From: an uncultured Clostridia bacterium
GTDB lineage: Bacteria; Bacillota; Clostridia; Oscillospirales; Acutalibacteraceae
Length of the DNA: 6,887 bases
Assembly: GCA_945875045.1 (NCBI GenBank)
Contig: CAMCIX010000084.1
Coordinates: 1-6,887 of the forward strand
Direction of reading: 5' to 3'
Below are positions 5,875 through 6,887 of the stretch, piece by piece. Under the pieces are notes generated by a model. It made no database searches and had not been told where the DNA came from. It saw nothing but the letters and a program-made list of their open reading frames with translations. A program made the translations under genes and the position numbers. Positions within the stretch are counted from its first letter, which is position 1, and each line of letters starts with the position of its first letter.

Positions 5875-6537
5875 AAAAAGGCTCTCGTTACAGGAGCGAG
5901 CCGCGGTATCGGAGCGGCGGTAGCGGAAAAATTAAAGAATATGGGATATGAGGTGTATACTCCGTCTCACGCCGAGCTTGACTTGTCTGATGTTAAAAGC
6001 GTCGAGGCATTTTGCGAAAAGGTCAAGGATATTACATTTGATGTTCTGATAAATAACGCGGGAATAAATGAAGTTCACCCCGTTGAGCAAATCACCGATG
6101 ACGAGCTGGAGCGCACAGTACAGATAAACCTTCTTTCACCTATCCGCCTGATACGCGGTATAGTGGAAAATATGAAAAAAAACGGCGGCGGAAGGATTGT
6201 AAACATAGGCTCGATATGGGGACTTGCGGGCAAGCCCGGCAGGGTTTCCTACGCCGCGACAAAGCACGGTATTCACGGTGTTACCCAAACGCTTGCCGTT
6301 GAGCTTGCGCCCTACAATATTCTGGTAAATACCGTTTGTCCCGGCTTTACTTTAACCGAGCTTACCTACAAAAACAATACTCCTGAGCAGATAGAAGAGA
6401 TATCAGGCTACATTCCGATGGGACGAATGGCAAGTCCTGCGGAGCAGGCGTCTGTAATCTGTTATCTTGCAAGCGAGGAAAACACTTATATTACAGGGCA
6501 ACAGTTAGCGTCGGACGGAGGTTATACAGCAAAATGA
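5872..6537 (+). CDS. Short-chain dehydrogenase/reductase
   Basis: A classical SDR of 221 residues, slightly short of the typical 240-260. Motifs: cofactor-binding TGASRGIG (7-14), NNAG (61-64), and the catalytic tetrad Asn86, Ser114 (in GSIWG), Tyr127 and Lys131 (YAATK). PGF at the end of strand six and a C-terminal GQQLASDGGY are typical of FabG-like members. It should reduce a carbonyl, or oxidise an alcohol, with NAD(P)H. Between a ThDP carboligase and a DHQS-like gene it is a candidate for reducing the keto group of an added side chain, the role of the reductase in yersiniose synthesis. Start: ATG 5872, 6 nt after GGAG. An upstream in-frame ATG at 5809 would begin inside the leader hairpin and add a 21-residue tail that the family lacks. 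Its stop overlaps the next start (ATGA 6534-6537). Confidence 0.9.
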   Translation: MKKALVTGASRGIGAAVAEKLKNMGYEVYTPSHAELDLSDVKSVEAFCEKVKDITFDVLINNAGINEVHPVEQITDDELERTVQINLLSPIRLIRGIVENMKKNGGGRIVNIGSIWGLAGKPGRVSYAATKHGIHGVTQTLAVELAPYNILVNTVCPGFTLTELTYKNNTPEQIEEISGYIPMGRMASPAEQASVICYLASEENTYITGQQLASDGGYTAK

Positions 6538-6887
6538 TTATTCATTCAAGGTTTAAGGACTATACGGTTCACAAGGAAAATTCTCTTGATTTTCTTTACG
6601 GGCTGTGCAAAACCGAAAATGCCGAATTTGTTATAGACGAAAAGGTTTACGGTTTGTATGAAAAATATTTTTCGGAAATTCCCGCCGACCGCCTGTATAA
6701 GGTCGAAGCGACCGAGGAGCACAAGGTGGTAGATACCGCGCTTGCGATTTGCGAGAGAATGACCGAGATACCCGCAAAACGGAATGCAAAGCTCGTATCC
6801 GTCGGCGGGGGAATAATTCAGGACATCACGGGCTTTGTCGCCAACATTCTTTACAGAGGAATTGCGTGGACCTTTGTTCCTACAACC
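6534..6887 (+). CDS. 3-dehydroquinate-synthase-like protein, 5' part
   Basis: The first 118 codons are present; the frame is open at the right edge. It belongs to the DHQS / sugar-phosphate-cyclase superfamily, NAD- and metal-dependent enzymes that close a carbocycle from a phosphorylated sugar. Visible: EEHK (61-64), matching the conserved E-x-x-K before the nucleotide region, then VSVGGGIIQDITGF (88-101), LYRGI (106-110) and VPTT (115-118). In housekeeping DHQS the glycine-rich motif is normally GGGxxGD; here Gln96 replaces that Gly. Metal ligands and most substrate residues lie beyond the window, so specificity cannot be read. The start overlaps the SDR stop by ATGA, with GGAGG at 6517-6521 twelve nt upstream, so translation is probably coupled. 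The neighbours suggest surface-sugar or cyclitol synthesis, not the shikimate pathway. Confidence 0.85.
   Translation, partial: MIIHSRFKDYTVHKENSLDFLYGLCKTENAEFVIDEKVYGLYEKYFSEIPADRLYKVEATEEHKVVDTALAICERMTEIPAKRNAKLVSVGGGIIQDITGFVANILYRGIAWTFVPTT

Noticed and set aside
5916..5926. GGCGGTAGCGG, similar to the ops element of RfaH-controlled polysaccharide operons
   Set aside because: It lies inside the SDR coding region over the Rossmann motif codons, not in a leader, and the host looks like a Firmicute, where the enterobacterial ops/RfaH system is not expected.

Overview
The window is a one-direction gene block on the + strand from a surface-polysaccharide (capsule, O-antigen-like or cell-wall glycan) locus. 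Mixed A/T-rich codon use, strong GGAG-type ribosome sites and a housekeeping sigma-A-type promoter suggest a Firmicute of the class Clostridia, perhaps a gut Oscillospiraceae or Ruminococcus relative. That assignment is inference; nothing in the window fixes the taxon.

Layout. Positions 1-240 hold no convincing gene. They contain a small hairpin and a doubtful minus-strand ORF of 63 codons. A near-consensus promoter at 241-269 opens the operon. It is followed by rfbF (glucose-1-phosphate cytidylyltransferase, probable TTG start at 313), rfbG (CDP-glucose 4,6-dehydratase, 1163-2212), an acyltransferase-3 membrane gene broken by two compensating single-base frameshifts (2372-3478), a GtrA-type four-helix membrane protein (3496-3921), a ThDP-dependent acetolactate-synthase-like enzyme (3940-5760), a short-chain dehydrogenase/reductase (5872-6537), and the 5' part of a 3-dehydroquinate-synthase-like gene that runs off the right edge (6534-6887).

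How the genes may work together. RfbF and RfbG make CDP-4-keto-6-deoxy-D-glucose. A ThDP carboligase placed after these genes recalls yersiniose biosynthesis, where YerE adds a two-carbon unit to C4 of a CDP-4-keto sugar and a reductase finishes the branch. The SDR could be that reductase. A DHQS-like gene translationally coupled to the SDR is not part of the yersiniose route. It suggests a more unusual product: a cyclitol, or a branched sugar whose chain is closed into a carbocycle. The acyltransferase and GtrA protein fit modification or membrane translocation of the glycan.

The least expected signal is non-coding. The leaders of rfbG, the acyltransferase gene and the SDR gene share a 19-base block, CAGAATGGRGATTANNATG, that contains the Shine-Dalgarno and start codon. 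Upstream of the SDR gene a 20-nt arm (5798-5817) can pair along its whole length with the ribosome-site block (5850-5869). It can alternatively pair with a closer decoy copy of the GGAGATT sequence (5818-5826). The acyltransferase leader has the same architecture, including one compensatory base-pair change. This looks like a repeated translational switch or structured leader that opens successive gene blocks of the operon.
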